From Rhexocercosporidium sp. MPI-PUGE-AT-0058 (lineage: Eukaryota; Ascomycota; Leotiomycetes; Helotiales), in NCBI GenBank assembly GCA_020746875.1, contig JAGTJL010000001.1, positions 372,001 to 436,000 on the forward strand: a stretch of 64,000 nt of DNA. Reading direction: 5' to 3'. The notes under the pieces are model-generated. The model saw nothing but the letters and a program-made list of their open reading frames with translations, was not told the DNA's origin and did not search any database. Positions 10,939-23,335 of the stretch are shown here, piece by piece; positions within the stretch are counted from its first letter, which is position 1, and the number at the start of each line of letters is the position of its first letter. The position numbers and the translations under genes were made by a program.

Positions 10939-13382
10939 TCAGACAGAGATATGTTTAGCTGAACTCTCATGCTTGGACCACCTCCACTGATGAGAAACCT
11001 TGAGAAAGTCTAACTTAATGGTTTCCAGCTTCGAAACGATCAAGCCGTCCAATAACATATCTGCACGATGTATCACTGTCTGCAATATCGTAAAGTCCTC
11101 CTTCTCCAGCGCATGGAAGATACCCAACTCTTCGTAATTGTCAGGATACGGGCAATCGAGATCAAACACTGCCCCCAGCCTCCGAAACACTTTTTCATTT
11201 ATTCCATGCTCTCCTCTTTCAAGTCCCAAGACAAGAACTCCACCGTATTTGATGGGCAACAGCCAGACTTCATGATCTCCAGATGTCTTAGCATGGACTT
11301 CCATTTCGAATTGATCTTCCTCGGTGCTCATATCAAGACATGCGCAGTTGAATATCGCTTTCTCTGATTCGAATTCTGCAATTGTTAAGACTGCGGAATT
11401 TTCATAACCATCGTCTTGGTCAGGTTCCTGCACTACCAGGCGATCGATTCTTTTCAACCCACCATGCAACTTCAGGAATCCTGAAGAAACACACCCAAAT
11501 GTATCTGTGCCAACGGGCTGACAATTTGCCTCGATAATCTCAACGAGATATGGCCCTGGACCGTTTCTATCCGCAAGCGGCCATCGCACATTCCCATCAA
11601 CTGATGCCCAGGACCAAGACGGTGCTCTATATGATGTAGGACGACATCGCGCTGGTTTGGCACCGACATCAATAGACCAATGACCCCAAAGTATGTCGTC
11701 CAGTAGGCTGCTTTCCCAAAGCCCAGCGAGGTATCTCTCTCCAATTCCGCCATGGAATCCTGAGAATTTTCCTCGCTAGACCATAAATAGCAGGGAGCTT
11801 ATCGGTTGGATTGGTGAGAGAACGCGCGGAATAGTCTGTTGCGATACATTGCCATGAAGTCATAAACTCCTGAAGGCCCACTTTTAGTTGTAACTTGCAT
11901 GTTGCGTCAAACCTCATTGCACTTATACTTTTTATGTGGCCACCGCTTTCGGTCTCATTCCTGCATTGGCATTCCCATGCAAACTGATCTCTATTACAGA
12001 TCAGTACCCGTGATGATAAAATCCACTCCTGCAGAGTTCAACCACGGTGATACAATGGTTCGTCCATCGATTGGCGGAATGAACGTTTTGGTCCTACGAA
12101 CACTTCGTGGTTGATCCCCGGCTCCTCTTCGGATTGAAGCTTCAGACGAATTTCCTGATATGTTACATCATCCCTGACTAGAATTCCTTGATGGACATTT
12201 GACGCACTCGCAGCCGCAATCGTCAAATACGCTCCACCATACACTTCTGTCATCTTCGACGACTCGGTTGCCCATTCTGCCTTGGCGCTATCATCGTGCC
12301 CTTGCAGTATACAGAGGGAATCGATCCAAAGGAAACGAATTCCTAGCCGCCGAGTTATTCTAACTGCATCCAGAAACGTGCGGGGGAGCTCGTCCATTGG
12401 AATGCCACGCTTTCGATCCTCTATGTTCAAGCTTGTCGTTGTGGTGAATGGGATACCTGTCTCTGAACCCCAACAATAGCTCAGGGCAATGTATCTCGTA
12501 CACTCGATGCTGCTTGAGATGCTTTGATTTGAGTCGGTGACGGTGAGAGTTGGATCTTTAGACCCGTCCGCGGGTCCAACATCGATGATTCGCGTCGGGA
12601 GTTTTCCATGCCTGCCATCACCCCAACCGCAGCCAGCAGATCTACACTTGCCGAGCCATGATTCAATCATTTGGAAGACATCATCTGAATCCGCTGTGTC
12701 GTGTACTTTCTTATGAGTGAAAAGACTGGCAAGAGGTGAAGCTACTTCGCGTCAGCATCTTGAGCCAAAGTACGGGTTGCAGATCATCAGCGAACTACTT
12801 ACAGTGCTCGACATTGATTCCAAAAGACCCTCTGATGAGGGAATTAGCTTTAGGAGTAGCCACGGGGTAATTAAAGTCAATTAGGGAATCGATTGTCATT
12901 CTTCTTCTGGGTATCCTAGTATTAATCTTTGGTCAATCCCAGTTTAATGTAAAGTGTTTATCGAGCTGCTCTTGACTTGCACAAATGACTTCAAATTCGT
13001 GGATTGCGATATCGCCAGTAACAGCTTTGGTACTCAGCTCGTGTCGTGGGTTAAAAAAAAGCTTCACGGGAAGCATTAGCTGCAGTTTTGTGGGTCTTGT
13101 AGCGTTCTGTAGCTCATCCCAAGCGCTCGAATCGTGGATCCTGCTGACTGAATATTGGGGAGGCACGATCTGGGTTGGTTCCCAAAATGCATTCCACATG
13201 AGAGTACAGATTGGACACCCATCTACTCTTTCGCTCTCTTCTCTCAGCTTTAAGCCCGATCTGTGGTGATCGAATCCGTATGGGGACCGAAGGTTCTCCA
13301 TTGTCATAGAGCTACAAAATTCGCATAGTTGCCTCGCTGGATCTACGCTTAAAAAGCGAATACCATTTGGGAGATCCATCAT
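10939..13382 (-). pseudogene. Heterokaryon-incompatibility (HET-domain) gene, inactivated
   Basis: Reading leftwards from an ATG at 13382, the frame encodes a HET protein with one plausible intron (12802-12742, GTAAGT...GTAG). Visible HET motifs are YIALSYCWGSETG and RFLWIDSLCILQ. Further on come DKLPAIYGLAR and the C-terminal SYRAPSWSWASVDG. Three lesions interrupt it. A TGA at 12935-12933 follows LNWD. A TGA at 12040-12038 sits where the family has the Trp of the RGWTLQE motif. A one-base frame change lies near the four-T run at 11767-11770. HET proteins act in self/non-self recognition and trigger cell death after fusion. The gene lies next to an intact HET gene on the same strand. An in-frame upstream extension to about 13442 has no ATG. 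Confidence 0.8.
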
Positions 13383-13777
13383 GCTGTGTCCAGAAAGCTT
13401 CCACCAATCTCTGAATGGAAATTGCAGATGATTGTTGTCCACTCAAAGCTATTACGGGGCAGAGACAACGAGTAAATAGAGTTACAGAGGTGAGGATTTG
13501 TCCTGGAGATCTTGTTGTGATGCATCTGTTCAAGCTGGTGCCTGATGAAGTAAATGCTGAGATGCATCTACTTAAGCTCTTCCTAGTGATTATGCAAGCG
13601 AAACGCCCCCTCGCTTATCCGATCCATACAAGACAGATGACATCGCGCAATCAAAAGATCGCAGCCTCGATCCTCCTCACTCAAATATGAGATTCTGACG
13701 CACAGAGATTATTCTTTCTCGTGGATAGAGTATAATAATTCCAATGAGTTGCCCCGGCGATATGTTCGAGAAATACT
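13383..13777. other. Intergenic between the two HET genes
   Basis: About 400 bp separate the broken HET gene from the stop codon of the intact one. They must hold the promoter of the former and the 3' region of the latter. No other feature was recognised. Confidence 0.45.
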
Positions 13778-16372
13778 TTAGAGAATGTTGAAATCCTGGA
13801 AAGTCGCGTATCCCTCAGACAGCCTTACCGAATATGGCTTTCCATATCCATCAATGGAAACCTGATTAGGGTTCAGTTGAGTATCAGCAACATGATCCAG
13901 CAGTTCTCCATCCATAATACCATGGACGTAGCAATCCCCTACTAAATTCCAGTCATCACCCAGCTTCCTCAGAATGAACGGCGTTCTGAAGCCCTCAAAC
14001 ATGGCCACTATATCATCACGCTCGGTATCAAAACTAGTAGTGCACATGTACCCCTCCTTGGTTACACAAAATCTCCGTCCCTTGTGTGCTTCCTGAACCG
14101 CGATTTCAAACGGCCAAGACTGAGTCCGGAGTCTGTGCCTCTCATCGTCTTCGAAATCCCAGACCCAATGAAAGATACCGGACATGTATACGTGCTCCAA
14201 AGGTGTATCTTCCTCTCTACCACGGCCATAGAGAGTTTCGAAAGCATTAAAACTTTGCAAGAAAGATGGATCAGATCTTGTTCTTTGTAGACGCCATGAA
14301 CAGTCCATCACCAGAGTCTTGGCCATGGCAGCTTCAACACCTTCCGTAGCGTCAAACTTGGTGCAGAACTCTGCTGAAATTGTCTTGGCCATTTGACGGA
14401 TGAGACAAACGGCATCTTCGTCGCCGAAAGGTGGGAACGGCTTGTCTGGTTGCTTCTTTAACGGCGCGAACTTCTCCTGCTCCTTGTCAAGAGAGTGATA
14501 GCGCCAAGCCATGGCGGCATAGGTGATTGTATCGAGAATGACTCCTCGTACGGTGATCGTGTTTGGGTCTGTTGCTGAAACTGAGATTGATGGAATGGAA
14601 GAACCAGAGCAGTTGTAGAGTTCGGAATGCATCTCAGAACGAGATTGATAGGTCCAGTCAGGTACCCATGATGGAAGACCTGGAAGCTTCTGATCAATAC
14701 CAGCGTGTTTGAGAAGATCTGTCCCACGTCCGGCTCGAATGAATTTGGTTGCGATGTCTCGATAGAGGATTGCTGTACTGTTGGCCTTCGAGTAGTCAGG
14801 CATAATTGACTTCGCGACAGCGTCTTCTCGAGCGAGGCCAAGTAACGAATAGACCTTGTCCCGAGGATCAGTCGCTACATTCTTCCGTGAGAGAACGAGG
14901 AGATTGAGGAGGTCAGACTTTTCCTCAAGCTTTTTGGAGGTGTCACTTTCATTGATTGTCTCCTTGGCCACAGTATCGTCGTCGTCTGCTGCGGATGCAT
15001 ATTGTTTCGGATGCTTTACGTCTCTTAATTCTTTCATACCGCTGACCGGACTCAGATGCAGGATGCGCGAGTATTCATCTGCGAGAGGTCCATGCTTAAG
15101 GATCTCCGGCCTATCACGCCTCTTCGCCAGATCCCAGAACTGCATCACAAAATCCAGACTGCAAGCGGCGTCCCCAACCAGGAGAATGACTTTCTTCCCA
15201 AGTACAGCTTCTTGAAGCACCCAGCTTCGATGGAACCAGTCCTCTCCCCAAAACTCGAATAGTCTGAGCCATATCTTGATGTCTTCTCTTGTGGCGTTTG
15301 GGAGCCCCTTTCTCTTCCATTCTTCATCACCTTTGAGTGAGAAGTCATCCTCAAGTGACCAGATTCTAGACAAATAATTCATGAGGCTGATGGCAGGCTG
15401 AGAGGAAGCTTGCGGTCCGTCTTCTTCATCTACGTCCTCGTCGCCTTTTCCCTTCACATCTGCAATGCTCCACTGGTGCTCGGTCTCATCAGACTTTAGA
15501 TGGAGATCTTGCAACCCAAGCGCATCATTATGATCCAGAATTCCCATTGACGTGGCAATGGGAATTTGAGGGGTGCTGGATACAGTTTCATAGGTGTGGT
15601 GCCCAGTGTGTGCAATTACCAGCGCCGCCTGGTCATATACATCTCCCATCATAGCAACTTGATGTCCGCGCTCAGTTAAGTCTTCCTGATTTATACAAAT
15701 GCCATCGGCCCAAAGCCAGGCGTCTGGATATCGTGTAAATGATACTTCGATAGCTCGGAACAGATTCTGGGTGATCATAATCTTGCCATCACTGCACGGT
15801 AAACTCATCATCTTGTCCGGCTGACCCCAAACGTAAGACAGTGCAAGAAATCGAGGCGCTGCGATCAGGTCGAATATTTGTAGATCCAAACTCTGGACTA
15901 CGCCTTCGTCGTTCATTGGGCTGAGACGTAGCAGCCTGATTTGCTTCTTGGCAGGGTTAAGTGGGCTGTATAAATATATCTCGTCCGGAATTTTGAGATG
16001 AACATCTGGCTTGCGAGTTGGTTGTGGAGGGCCTCCATCCTTTAGGTCGTTGAAATTATCCATTTCTCCAATGTATTCAAATTTTGACTCTGGAACACGA
16101 TCGCTGTCAAATTTCAACGGCGACGAGCGAATCTGGACGTTGTTTGGATCCAGCCCAGCGAGCAGCGCAAGATGTATTTTGAGTGGATCTGTGTTGCCCC
16201 CTGCTAAGGAGTCAAGAGCTATCTGGAACTCCAGACCGTTTGATATATCGTCCACTCTATCACTTGGAAATATAACTCTTTCGCCGTCTGATAAAGGCCG
16301 GCGCCGTTGGTTCTCTGTATCAGGTACATCTCCAGTAGGTGTACCGGATTTGGGGTCTGCCTCATCAGGCAT
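13778..16372 (-). CDS. HET-domain protein (heterokaryon incompatibility type)
   Basis: A single uninterrupted exon encodes 864 residues when started at the ATG at 16372-16370 (MPDEADPKSG). The same frame stays open 60 codons further upstream, but that extension is hydrophobic and atypical, so the internal ATG is preferred. The HET domain begins near residue 140 with the usual series QIRLLRLSP, FLALSYVWGQPDK and LWADGICINQEDL. It continues with WFHRSWVLQEAVLGKK near residue 430 and the conserved DPRDKVYSLLGLAR. Acidic Ser/Asp-rich inserts (near DVDEEDGPQ) break the domain, as is frequent in this family. The expected role is cytoplasmic non-self recognition or stress-triggered death. It shares strand and family with the broken HET gene downstream. 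Confidence 0.9.
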   Translation of the reverse strand: MPDEADPKSGTPTGDVPDTENQRRRPLSDGERVIFPSDRVDDISNGLEFQIALDSLAGGNTDPLKIHLALLAGLDPNNVQIRSSPLKFDSDRVPESKFEYIGEMDNFNDLKDGGPPQPTRKPDVHLKIPDEIYLYSPLNPAKKQIRLLRLSPMNDEGVVQSLDLQIFDLIAAPRFLALSYVWGQPDKMMSLPCSDGKIMITQNLFRAIEVSFTRYPDAWLWADGICINQEDLTERGHQVAMMGDVYDQAALVIAHTGHHTYETVSSTPQIPIATSMGILDHNDALGLQDLHLKSDETEHQWSIADVKGKGDEDVDEEDGPQASSQPAISLMNYLSRIWSLEDDFSLKGDEEWKRKGLPNATREDIKIWLRLFEFWGEDWFHRSWVLQEAVLGKKVILLVGDAACSLDFVMQFWDLAKRRDRPEILKHGPLADEYSRILHLSPVSGMKELRDVKHPKQYASAADDDDTVAKETINESDTSKKLEEKSDLLNLLVLSRKNVATDPRDKVYSLLGLAREDAVAKSIMPDYSKANSTAILYRDIATKFIRAGRGTDLLKHAGIDQKLPGLPSWVPDWTYQSRSEMHSELYNCSGSSIPSISVSATDPNTITVRGVILDTITYAAMAWRYHSLDKEQEKFAPLKKQPDKPFPPFGDEDAVCLIRQMAKTISAEFCTKFDATEGVEAAMAKTLVMDCSWRLQRTRSDPSFLQSFNAFETLYGRGREEDTPLEHVYMSGIFHWVWDFEDDERHRLRTQSWPFEIAVQEAHKGRRFCVTKEGYMCTTSFDTERDDIVAMFEGFRTPFILRKLGDDWNLVGDCYVHGIMDGELLDHVADTQLNPNQVSIDGYGKPYSVRLSEGYATFQDFNIL

Positions 16373-17614
16373 GATGATGATGATGAGATATGAGAATAGT
16401 TGAGTTAGATTGGCTTCATGAGATGGAAAAGAAACTTCTCTAGACTGATTCTTGGAGTTGGAATATGTCTCTCGCTCTACGCCGCAGCAGCTTGACATAG
16501 CCACGTTTTGCATTGCTGTGCCTGAAATAGTGGGGCGGATGAGTTGTGCCAAGACTTGCGAAATTTACCATCTTCTAGGGCGGGAGAAAACAGATCAGAA
16601 GTCATGCCTTACGGAATTCTGCAACGATAACAAAGCTGGCAGAAATTGTCTCCCATAATCACTGGATATAGACTACATCGCTGTCATATATTTATACACT
16701 AGAAGGACTCAGATCCGTAAGCCTTCATTTAGACAGGCCTCGCTGATGAACTTGGAGATCAACTGGACACAAACGAACGCAAGTTGCGCACAATCACCCA
16801 TTAATCTACCACCTTCCTCAAAGCAGGCAACACTCTTAATTAAATCACCGCACTCTCCACCTCTCTTTCGCATCCACACCTCTCTCTAGACAAATCTATA
16901 TCAAACTTATCCCCCGTTCTTCCCCCTACACTTCATCCTCCCCCCCAATGTACCACAGCCAACTTCAGAACCTCAATCAACGACTCCAGACTCCTCTAAA
17001 GTATACAGCACACTTTGGCCATGTTTAGAATTGCACCTGTTGCATGCTCATCCATCCTTTGAAATCCAGTGAACTGCCTCGCTCCGCCATTATGGAAAGT
17101 CCGGCGTTGGTTTGTGAGTTCAACGAGGTAGGATTGCTGGGTTTGGAACATGGAGTTCTAGCAACGACTTGTGCGGCGACGCTTTGTTTGATTGCTGCAT
17201 CGAGTTAAGAGAGATCATTTCAAACCGCTGAGAGTGCTGAGTTGCGGATTTCGATATCTGATGCTGAACATGGAGTTGGTGCTTGCGGAAAACAAGGAGT
17301 AGTGAGTGATGCCTGGCTGAGGGATATTTGCTTCTTTGATGGTGTAAAGAAACTTGTTTGCTCGAAAAGTAGAAACCCGGTCACAGGATATGAGTGAGGC
17401 TGGTCTTTGCAATTGATGTGATCTGTCAGCTAAGTAGTTTTCAGTATAGAAATAGAGGTCGACTTTGGAAAATCTAGACGGAGATTCATCTCCTGCGGGA
17501 AGAGTAGGCTTGTTTTCCCAATTGTCCGTAATATAAGGATGACGCATAGGTCTGTAATATTTTTCATCCCGAGACTCATTGTTTCAATATTGCTTTGTCA
17601 ACCAAACAAAAACC
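16373..17614. other. Intergenic, no supported gene
   Basis: Open frames here are short and give no recognisable peptide. A pyrimidine-rich segment at 16830-16950 is present. The left end is the likely promoter of the intact HET gene, and the right end holds the 3' region of the CorA-like gene. Confidence 0.4.
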
Positions 17615-20600
17615 TCAAACAACTCCAGGTGGCACACTCCCATTCGCATCATTCCTCATATCTACCATCCTCTTCGTATCCTTCTCCTTCTCCTTATTCT
17701 CCCGCCGCTTCTGTTTCTCCGCCCTCGCATTCTCCTTCCACCTCCTAGCCATATCCCTCCTCATTTTCGTCAAATGCTGACTATCGATCTTGAACTGGAT
17801 CCAGAGGCTGTAGATGCGCGTGCTGGTCACGAACCATGTCCATGATAGAGTGAATATGAGGAAGAGGAGAGAGCGTGTGAAGGGGCTGAAGGCGAGGATG
17901 AACGATGTGAGGATTATCCCGACGGAGATGGGGACTGCGGGAATGTTAGATTTATGGGGGAGCATGTACGAATTAAGGCCAGGGTACGTACGCATGTATG
18001 TGACTTCTTGCCTGAATGTCCATTTGCCTCCCTCGAATTCATTCGCGTTCATGCCGAAAAGAGTCGCTCCGAATGAAAGGGGTAGCTAGCTATTGTCAGC
18101 ACAAAAGTGGATTGGATTGGATTTGAAACACTGACAAAAATTATAGTGATGATAGTGAAGAGCATGATAGAGCGGCTCTGTCGTAGCGTTTCTTCAGTCT
18201 GCTGTACTGACTTCCGAGCCTGTACGACACTGGCTTGCTGTTGTTTCAAGCCGAGAAGGTCATTCAACTAGGTTTATCAACCTCTGACAGCTCATAGATG
18301 TATTTCTCAGTAATGACTTACAGCTTTCTCTGTATGCTCGGCACTCTCTCGCAAGTTGTTGAGATCGGTGACTCGATCATCTAAGTCAGCAGCTAGATCA
18401 TTCGCAAACTCAAGAGTCCATTTAGTAGACTTCTCCATTCTGTCATGCTCGATGCTGTCCACTCGTTGTATTGCTTTAGCTGGATTTGCTGACTCCTCTT
18501 TGGCATCAGCGTCCTGCGTGATATCCTTCGGTCTGGCGGTCCCAATTTCCTTGGCAAGCGATAACTGCGGGGCAAAAATGTGTTCAATATGCTTTCGGAA
18601 TTGCTTGAACACGCGATGTTGCTGTTTCTTAATATTGATCATTATGTGCAACTCATCAAGAATATCCGTGATTTCGCGCAGCAGCTTGCCTTCTGGGTTG
18701 ATATCGAGCAGGGATTTTGCCTTGTCTTCTGCGTCGTCGACTGGATTTCTGGATTTGTAGTTGTCGGAGACTAGCCGTGTGGTCTCCCAGAAATGATTAG
18801 ATGCTATCGTTTGCCCGTTGGTCTAAAAGAACTGTACTCAGTGGCGTTTTCGAAGAGAAGGAATGAAGATACTTACCACATTCCCAATTGCGCTTGCAAA
18901 TAAGTCCATAACTTGAGGCTGACGGTCGGCAGTCTTGGTCCGGTCGAAGAACACTCGGGAACATTGATCGATAATTATGAGTGCTAAATCGTAGGCAGAC
19001 CGAATCTCGTCTTTCCGACACACTTGAAGCCGCATGCGGATGCTTTTGTGAACTGCTGATGGGTCTGGTTTGTTTCTGCCGTATCGCTTCGGGAAGCTGG
19101 TGATGATCGTGTCTGAAAAGCACATCAACGTCAGTTCTCAAACCCGGTATGGTAAGACATATGCTCTCAATGCCCCAGAGCACTTTGATAGAAAAAAAAT
19201 TGCCGTCCTAAGGGGGAAGGAATGATACTAACTGCCATCAAGAATCCAGAGCCACAGCTGGTCAACCATGATTACCCTCGGCACTTTCCGACTATCCATT
19301 CGGCAATGGGGACAACCAGGCTTCCTGTGCTCACCCGAATGCATGAACTGCTTCTTCGGAGCTGTACCTCGATACACTACTTGATCTCTGTCGCGCTTCT
19401 TCGTCGTTTTTAGAGTCCAGTAGTACGATTGATCCAAAGTGCGGCGTGGGTGGAAAGGCGGATTATGATACAAGTAGGTTTTCAGAAGTTCCTGCTCCTG
19501 GTAGTTGTCTATGGCCTCAGATAATAGAGCAGCTCGGTAAAGTATCTTCCCCACTTTGCTCGCAGGAGCGAGAATCCCTTTACTGGTCAAGTGCTTCGTA
19601 ACAGAACTTTGGGAGAATTTCGACTGTGGGTTAGTGTCGATTTGATGTTGCATTGCCGCATCGAAGACCTCTGTCGTCGTACTGATCATTCTGAACTCAC
19701 TCTCGTAATGGGTAAGCGCCAGCCGTTCATTTGTCTCGCGTGGGCCACCGTTGACATTGGTAGGAGCTGATGTCCTATTAGCAGGAGCTGCTGTATCATT
19801 GGCAGGAGCTGCTGTCCCATTGGCATTTGCCTTTAGTGGATTATGAAGTCGATCGAACTCCTCTTTAGCATGCGACTCGCCGATGTTACGCATAATTTCG
19901 TCGAACTTTGTACGTTTTCTATCAGTCTCCCAGTGAAGGTACGGCATCTAGGTGACTATCAGTTCTTGGCATATGGGCATATGGTTATTCTCGGGCCAAC
20001 TGACGAAGAGGACAAGATTCTTAGGAGTGTTTTCGAGATTTTCGGAATCTACTCATGGTCAGCACTGAAACCCCTCCAAAATTCGATTAGAAACCCTTGC
20101 CGGTTGAGATGATGTCGCAACGAGGTCGCATATGCCTGGCATGAATTGCATCATGTCGACCTCCATGTTGCTGACCTCTCCAGAATTCGGGTCGTAGAAG
20201 CATATACGACTTAGTCGGGTTCTTTGATCTTCGAAACAAGCCGTCATAGCCAGGGCGAGGCTCATTGTAGTAACGAGCCATTGCCTCCTATGAAATAGAT
20301 TAACCACTGATCAACATGGCCTGCAGTAAAACCTCACTTCTATCCATTCCATGTTATTCCCGGGCAGATGAAAGTATCTTATTTCATCGTCGCCACATTT
20401 CTGCATCAGAGGATTTGTTTCCTTGTTCTTATCATACAGAAGATCTTTGACCGCGATTCGTTGGTCAGGGAATTTATCGGGGTAGCGTCCATCCGTGAAA
20501 GGTGCCGAGTTCTTGAAGAACACCATGTACGCATTTAGTCCAAACGCATTTTCCTTAGATGGTTTCGTTGTCCCAGGTAAGGGTTCCTCTCTAACTTTCA

Positions 20601-20865
20601 ATCTCGGAAACCTATCGACGAGGCTCATCTTGAGGCGATCAATCATCAAGTTTGTTTCGGACTCCGCTTCGAAATGTGCTCGCTGAGTTTCGATCCGAGT
20701 TTTCTCTGCCTCAATTCGTTCTTTCTCGTGCGGTAGGAGAGTTTCAAAATACTTGTCACGTTGGACGGTAGTGAGGCAGCCAAAGTAGTGCAGGAATATA
20801 TCTCTGACAAAATCACCATGCTCAAAAGAGGAGAGGCAGGTTACTGGGTTGTCATGGTCACCCAT
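17615..20865 (-). CDS. CorA-like Mg2+ transporter protein (fungal long form)
   Basis: Nine exons, right to left: 20865-20338, 20287-20095, 20048-20005, 19947-19233, 19112-18877, 18822-18322, 18267-18136, 18085-17992 and 17934-17615. All phases agree and give 920 residues. The N-terminal half has conserved blocks of fungal CorA-like proteins: EHGDFVRDIFLHYFGC, LRPEFWRGQQHGGRHD, MPYLHWETDRKR and VIMVDQLWLWILDG. A coiled-coil-like stretch of about 40 residues precedes the first membrane helix. That helix ends in the CorA signature GMN (residues 794-796, LFGMNANEFEGG), and a second long hydrophobic hairpin follows. A basic tail (KRRENKEKEK) closes the protein. Mg2+ transport is inferred from the GMN family; most fungal long forms are untested. 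The ATG at 20865 was chosen because the frame upstream lacks one. Confidence 0.9.
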
Positions 20866-21694
20866 CTTTCGGTTTGCTAAGAAGATGCTGATAGACGGCA
20901 ATACGATCAACTGGACGAGTTTCTGAGTAATGGGTACTCAATTCTGTTTTCATAGGTCGGGACCTGCTTTCAATATATGTGGCCAGCTTCACTTGAGCCG
21001 CACCCACCTGGAATGGACGGGCCATCTTTTGCACATTCGAGCACCAGCTGAACAACCTAGTAGAATAAAATCCGAATATCAAGCCTTCTATTGGAGACGA
21101 TCCACAATGGCATGGTGCTTCCCAACTGTGTGGTGGTACAGCCTCCAGCCTTGTCAACACAAGGAGAATGCCACTGGCTAGCTATCGAAGCGGCTAAATG
21201 ACTCTTGACAAATGCGGGAGAGTAGCAAAGGGGCTGAAAAAGCAAACAATAGAATATCAAGGACTGGCAGCAGAAGCAGGCTCTGTCCGAGGTGGCTTGA
21301 TGAACGCAAAACAGATATGTCAAAAGGGCGGAAGCTGATGCCATTGGACGAGACTTCGACCCCGGCTGGATTGAGGCTAGACTATCTGCATTTAGAGAGC
21401 ATTGATGCAGAAACCAAAGACTGCGTTCGGTGGGGGCAAAAGTCCACGATTGCCACCAGCTCACAACCCCGCCAGATCCCTCATCTCTGAGCCGCAAAGG
21501 CACCCCCACCATCACGTATAGCTTCGATGATTAAGGAGATAACGCAACGAAAAGAGGAACAGCTGATTATACGAATTATACATGGCTGGGCGATGGATAC
21601 CAGCGCATAGACACGGAACATGGTCATAGTGTGGAAAGACTCATAAGGTCAAGGGGCCGCCCCGCGTAGGAAATTTGCTGGAAGGCTCGTCCCG
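20866..21694. other. Divergent promoter region between CorA-like and MFS genes
   Basis: The 829 bp between two start codons facing apart have no supported gene. They should hold both promoters. No specific site was recognised. Confidence 0.45.
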
Positions 21695-23335
21695 ATGCCG
21701 CAACATCTCAAGATGTCTTCACAACCAGCATTCAACGACGAGAAATCCACCCCAACTCTTCCAATTGCCCCCGCAGGCCTCGAGGATGCAGCCCTGTCGA
21801 TTTCAAAGGATAAGGATGTTGCGATTGCAATGGTTGGCGAGCAGAGACATGCTATCGACCCCGCGGCAGAAGCTCGAGTCGTGAGGAAGATCGATTTGTT
21901 CTTGGTGCCGGCGATGTTTTGTGGGTATGGATTGGTGTATTATGATAAGGTATGGGTCGTAATCAGGGTTTCAAGAACATTATACTGACTACTTTTCTGT
22001 TGAAAGGCCATTCTGGGCAGCGCGGTGCTATTTGGTATGACCAAAGACCTTCATCTTACCCAAGTCGATAGCTCAACCATTCCTTCTACTACCGACACCT
22101 CTCGTTTGAGCTGGGCGACCTCGATGTTCTACTTCGGAATGCTTGCAGGACTATATCCCATGACCTTTGCTCTGCAGAGATTCAACATAGGGAGGATACT
22201 GGGAAGTGTCGTATGTTTCTGGGCGCTAGTCTGCATGCTTACAGCGGCTGTGACAAGCTGGGAAGGCCTCTACGTCCAACGATTCTTCCTCGGCTTCGTG
22301 GAAAGCATAATTCCGACCGGATTCATGTGTATCGTGAGCTCGTTCTACACACAAAGGGAGCAATCGCTGAGGCAGAGTTGGTGGTTCTCAGCGACGGGCC
22401 TCTTCACGATCATTGGTGGGGGTCTGAATTATGGATTCGGTCAAATTGCTGGTGGTGCACTGAAGCGCTGGCAGTACATCTACCTACTCGCTGGAAGTCT
22501 GACATTCCTGTTTGGGATCGTCTGTTTCTTCGTTCCAGATTCCCCGGTTTCCGCGTGGTTCCTTACCCAGGGGGAGAGAATTGTTGCCACTGAGCGACTA
22601 AGACATGGCCAGACAGGCGTCCGTTGCACTAAGTTCAAGATCGCTCAGGTCAAGGAATGCTTCCTGGATATCAAGTTCTGGTTGATTGCCCTGATGATGG
22701 CTTCAGCCTACACAGTCAATGGAGCTGTCAGCGGTTTCGGTCCACTGATAGTCTCTACCTTTGGATATTCTGTGTTGGACTCTATCCTTTTCCAGTTTCC
22801 GCTCGGCGGAATTTGCCTGATCTTTATTCTCCTTACTGGCTATCTATCATCCTGCATCCCAAACATCAGGATCATCATGTTAGTGCTTTGCTGCTTTCCA
22901 GTTATGGCGGGTTGTGCCATGATCTGGAAATGTGACTGGTACCATCGTGCTGCGGCTCCCGTAGTGGGTTATTCGATCATTGGATTTTTTGGCCCTGTGG
23001 TCTCACTGATCATATCTATTGGAATGGCGAACGTTGCAGGTCAAACCAAGAAATGCTTCATGGCCGCGACCATATTTGTGGCTTATTGTGCTGGAAACAT
23101 CGTCGGTCCACAACTGATCAAGTCGCAAACCAAGTCGCGGCATTATCCCGAGCTCTGGCTGGGACTTATCATCTGCTATTGTATAACGATCGTCTCAGCC
23201 ATCGTCTTGTATTTTGTTCTTGCGAGAGAGAATAAGCGACGGGAGGCTTTGGATTTGAACGATGTTGATCGGGACAAGATGGCCTTCCAAGATCTTACAG
23301 ATAAAGAGAATCCTTACTTCAAGTACATGCTATAG
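21695..23335 (+). CDS. MFS transporter, allantoate-permease (DAL5-like) family
   Basis: Two exons, 21695-21949 and 22007-23335, are joined across a 57-bp intron (GTATGG...AAAG) to give 527 residues. The second ATG at 21713 would also serve. The first membrane segment carries the family motif KIDLFLVPAMFCGYGLVYYDK. The rest shows about 12 helices with FFLGFVESIIPTGFMCIVS, a cytoplasmic loop after helix 6, and a polar C-tail. These are features of the anion:cation symporter branch, which imports allantoate, nicotinate, pantothenate or similar organic anions. The true substrate is unknown. It is divergent from the CorA-like gene and sits just upstream of an oxidoreductase. Confidence 0.9.

Noticed and set aside
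11068..11367. Plus-strand frame opposite the broken HET gene
   Set aside because: The minus-strand HET reading explains the region with family motifs; this frame is its shadow.
10939..13382. RIP as the cause of the HET stop codons
   Set aside because: TGG to TGA changes the C of a CpC on the other strand, not the CpA preferred by classical RIP, and only a few changes are visible.
14856..15215. Plus-strand frame of 119 codons inside the intact HET gene
   Set aside because: It lies wholly antisense to a continuous 864-residue frame and its Ser/Arg-rich peptide has no domain.
16373..16552. Upstream extension of the intact HET frame
   Set aside because: The extra 60 residues are hydrophobic and unlike HET N-termini; the ATG at 16372 gives a normal hydrophilic start.
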